Source: an uncultured Bacilli bacterium
Lineage (GTDB): Bacteria > Bacillota_I > Bacilli_A > RFN20 > CAG-288
DNA: 7,409 bases
Direction of reading: 5' to 3'
NCBI GenBank assembly: GCA_934700375.1
Contig: CAKUXT010000100.1
Coordinates: 1-7,409 of the forward strand
The position numbers were made by a program, and so were the translations under genes. This document shows positions 7,073 to 7,409 of the stretch, piece by piece. Position 1 is the stretch's first letter. Every line of letters begins with the position of its first letter. The notes below the pieces were generated by a model, which saw only the letters and a program-made list of their open reading frames with translations, was not told the DNA's origin and did not search any database.

Positions 7073-7409
7073 TTAAGCTTTGACGATGGTTGCAGTGGTA
7101 GTGATGATAAGTTTGCTGTCAGTACCGATTTTACCTAACATATCAGAATATTCAGCATCATTATGGGGTTCGGCTGTAGCCATAACGCATCCGGCAGCAT
7201 AATCCGTCTCGGATCCACCTCTCTTAGTATCCTTACCAGTAGTGTACTGATTCTTATATGCAAGATATTCAAAAGCGAAAGTGACATCTGTTCCTGTTGT
7301 TGCAGTAGCACTATCTTTATCCATAGGTAAATAGGCACTATAACTCTTATCCTGGTTCGCTTCAGTTGTCCAAGTAAATGTGTATGTGCCTTCCGTAGCA
7401 TTAACGTTC
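7073..7409 (-). CDS. Partial secreted/surface protein, C-terminal 111 residues (possible major subunit)
   Basis: The frame ending at TAA 7073-7075 stays open through the right edge; the Met at 7322-7324 is internal because coding-like sequence continues upstream of it (TYTFTWTTEANQDKSYSAYL). The visible tail is rich in Thr, Ala, Tyr and Gly with few basic residues. It has alternating strands (VTFAFEYLAY, KLIITTTATIV) and one Cys, and ends in IVKA without a sorting motif or membrane anchor. This composition resembles the secreted beta-sandwich proteins found beside SipW (TasA/camelysin type). Homology cannot be shown from this fragment, and the N-terminus that would carry the signal peptide is outside the window. 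It precedes the signal-peptidase gene on the same strand, so it is a plausible main substrate of that peptidase. Confidence is high that it is coding and low on function. Confidence 0.75.
   Translation of the reverse strand, partial: NVNATEGTYTFTWTTEANQDKSYSAYLPMDKDSATATTGTDVTFAFEYLAYKNQYTTGKDTKRGGSETDYAAGCVMATAEPHNDAEYSDMLGKIGTDSKLIITTTATIVKA

Noticed and set aside
6826..7083. Plus-strand 85-codon frame spanning the hairpin
   Set aside because: It runs through the start of the signal peptidase gene and the inverted repeat and has no coding hallmarks.
7135..7401. Minus-strand 88-codon frame at the right edge
   Set aside because: It overlaps the Thr/Ala-rich frame ending at 7073, which stays open to the edge and has more protein-like composition; this one reads like an off-frame translation.

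Overview
The window (7,409 bp) reads as a piece of a moderately AT-rich, Gram-positive-type genome. Sampled 60-base lines range from about 20% to 48% GC. AGGAG-like ribosome binding sites, TAA stops, TGG as the tryptophan codon and short intergenic gaps fit the Bacillota. A SipW-type signal peptidase next to a GH3 glycosidase and a carbohydrate esterase suggests a gut or rumen Bacilli or Erysipelotrichia-like bacterium, but that placement is inference. Every gene I can support lies on the minus strand, so the window reads biologically from right to left.

Right block (7409 down to 2532), a surface-protein export cassette. It opens with the C-terminal end of a Thr/Ala-rich protein (7073-7409, start outside the window). 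Next is a spacer with a strong 16-bp inverted repeat (6977-7027). An unusually large SipW/ER-type signal peptidase follows (5517-6950). A 233-aa surface protein (4812-5513) begins 3 bp after its stop, and a 753-aa surface protein (2532-4793) begins 18 bp after that. The last two proteins start with near-identical SipW-style signal peptides, with the pattern G-[ST]-[GA]-F-[AS]-V-aromatic around the predicted cleavage site. The simplest reading is a dedicated peptidase together with its own substrates, comparable in logic to tapA-sipW-tasA of Bacillus. The block ends in a Rho-independent terminator directly after the last stop codon.

Left block (2396 down to 1), a two-gene carbohydrate operon. 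An alpha/beta-hydrolase esterase (1563-2396) is followed 11 bp later by a GH3 beta-glycosidase (1-1551, C-terminus outside the window). Neither has a signal peptide, so they probably act in the cytoplasm on imported, possibly acylated plant oligosaccharides. A weak candidate promoter lies in the 135-bp gap between the blocks.

The most notable items are the enlarged signal peptidase with an unassigned domain of about 200 residues after its last membrane segment, the matched signal peptides, the hairpin in front of the peptidase gene, and the AT-rich, cysteine-containing 753-aa protein. No RNA genes, CRISPR array, insertion sequences or attachment sites were seen.
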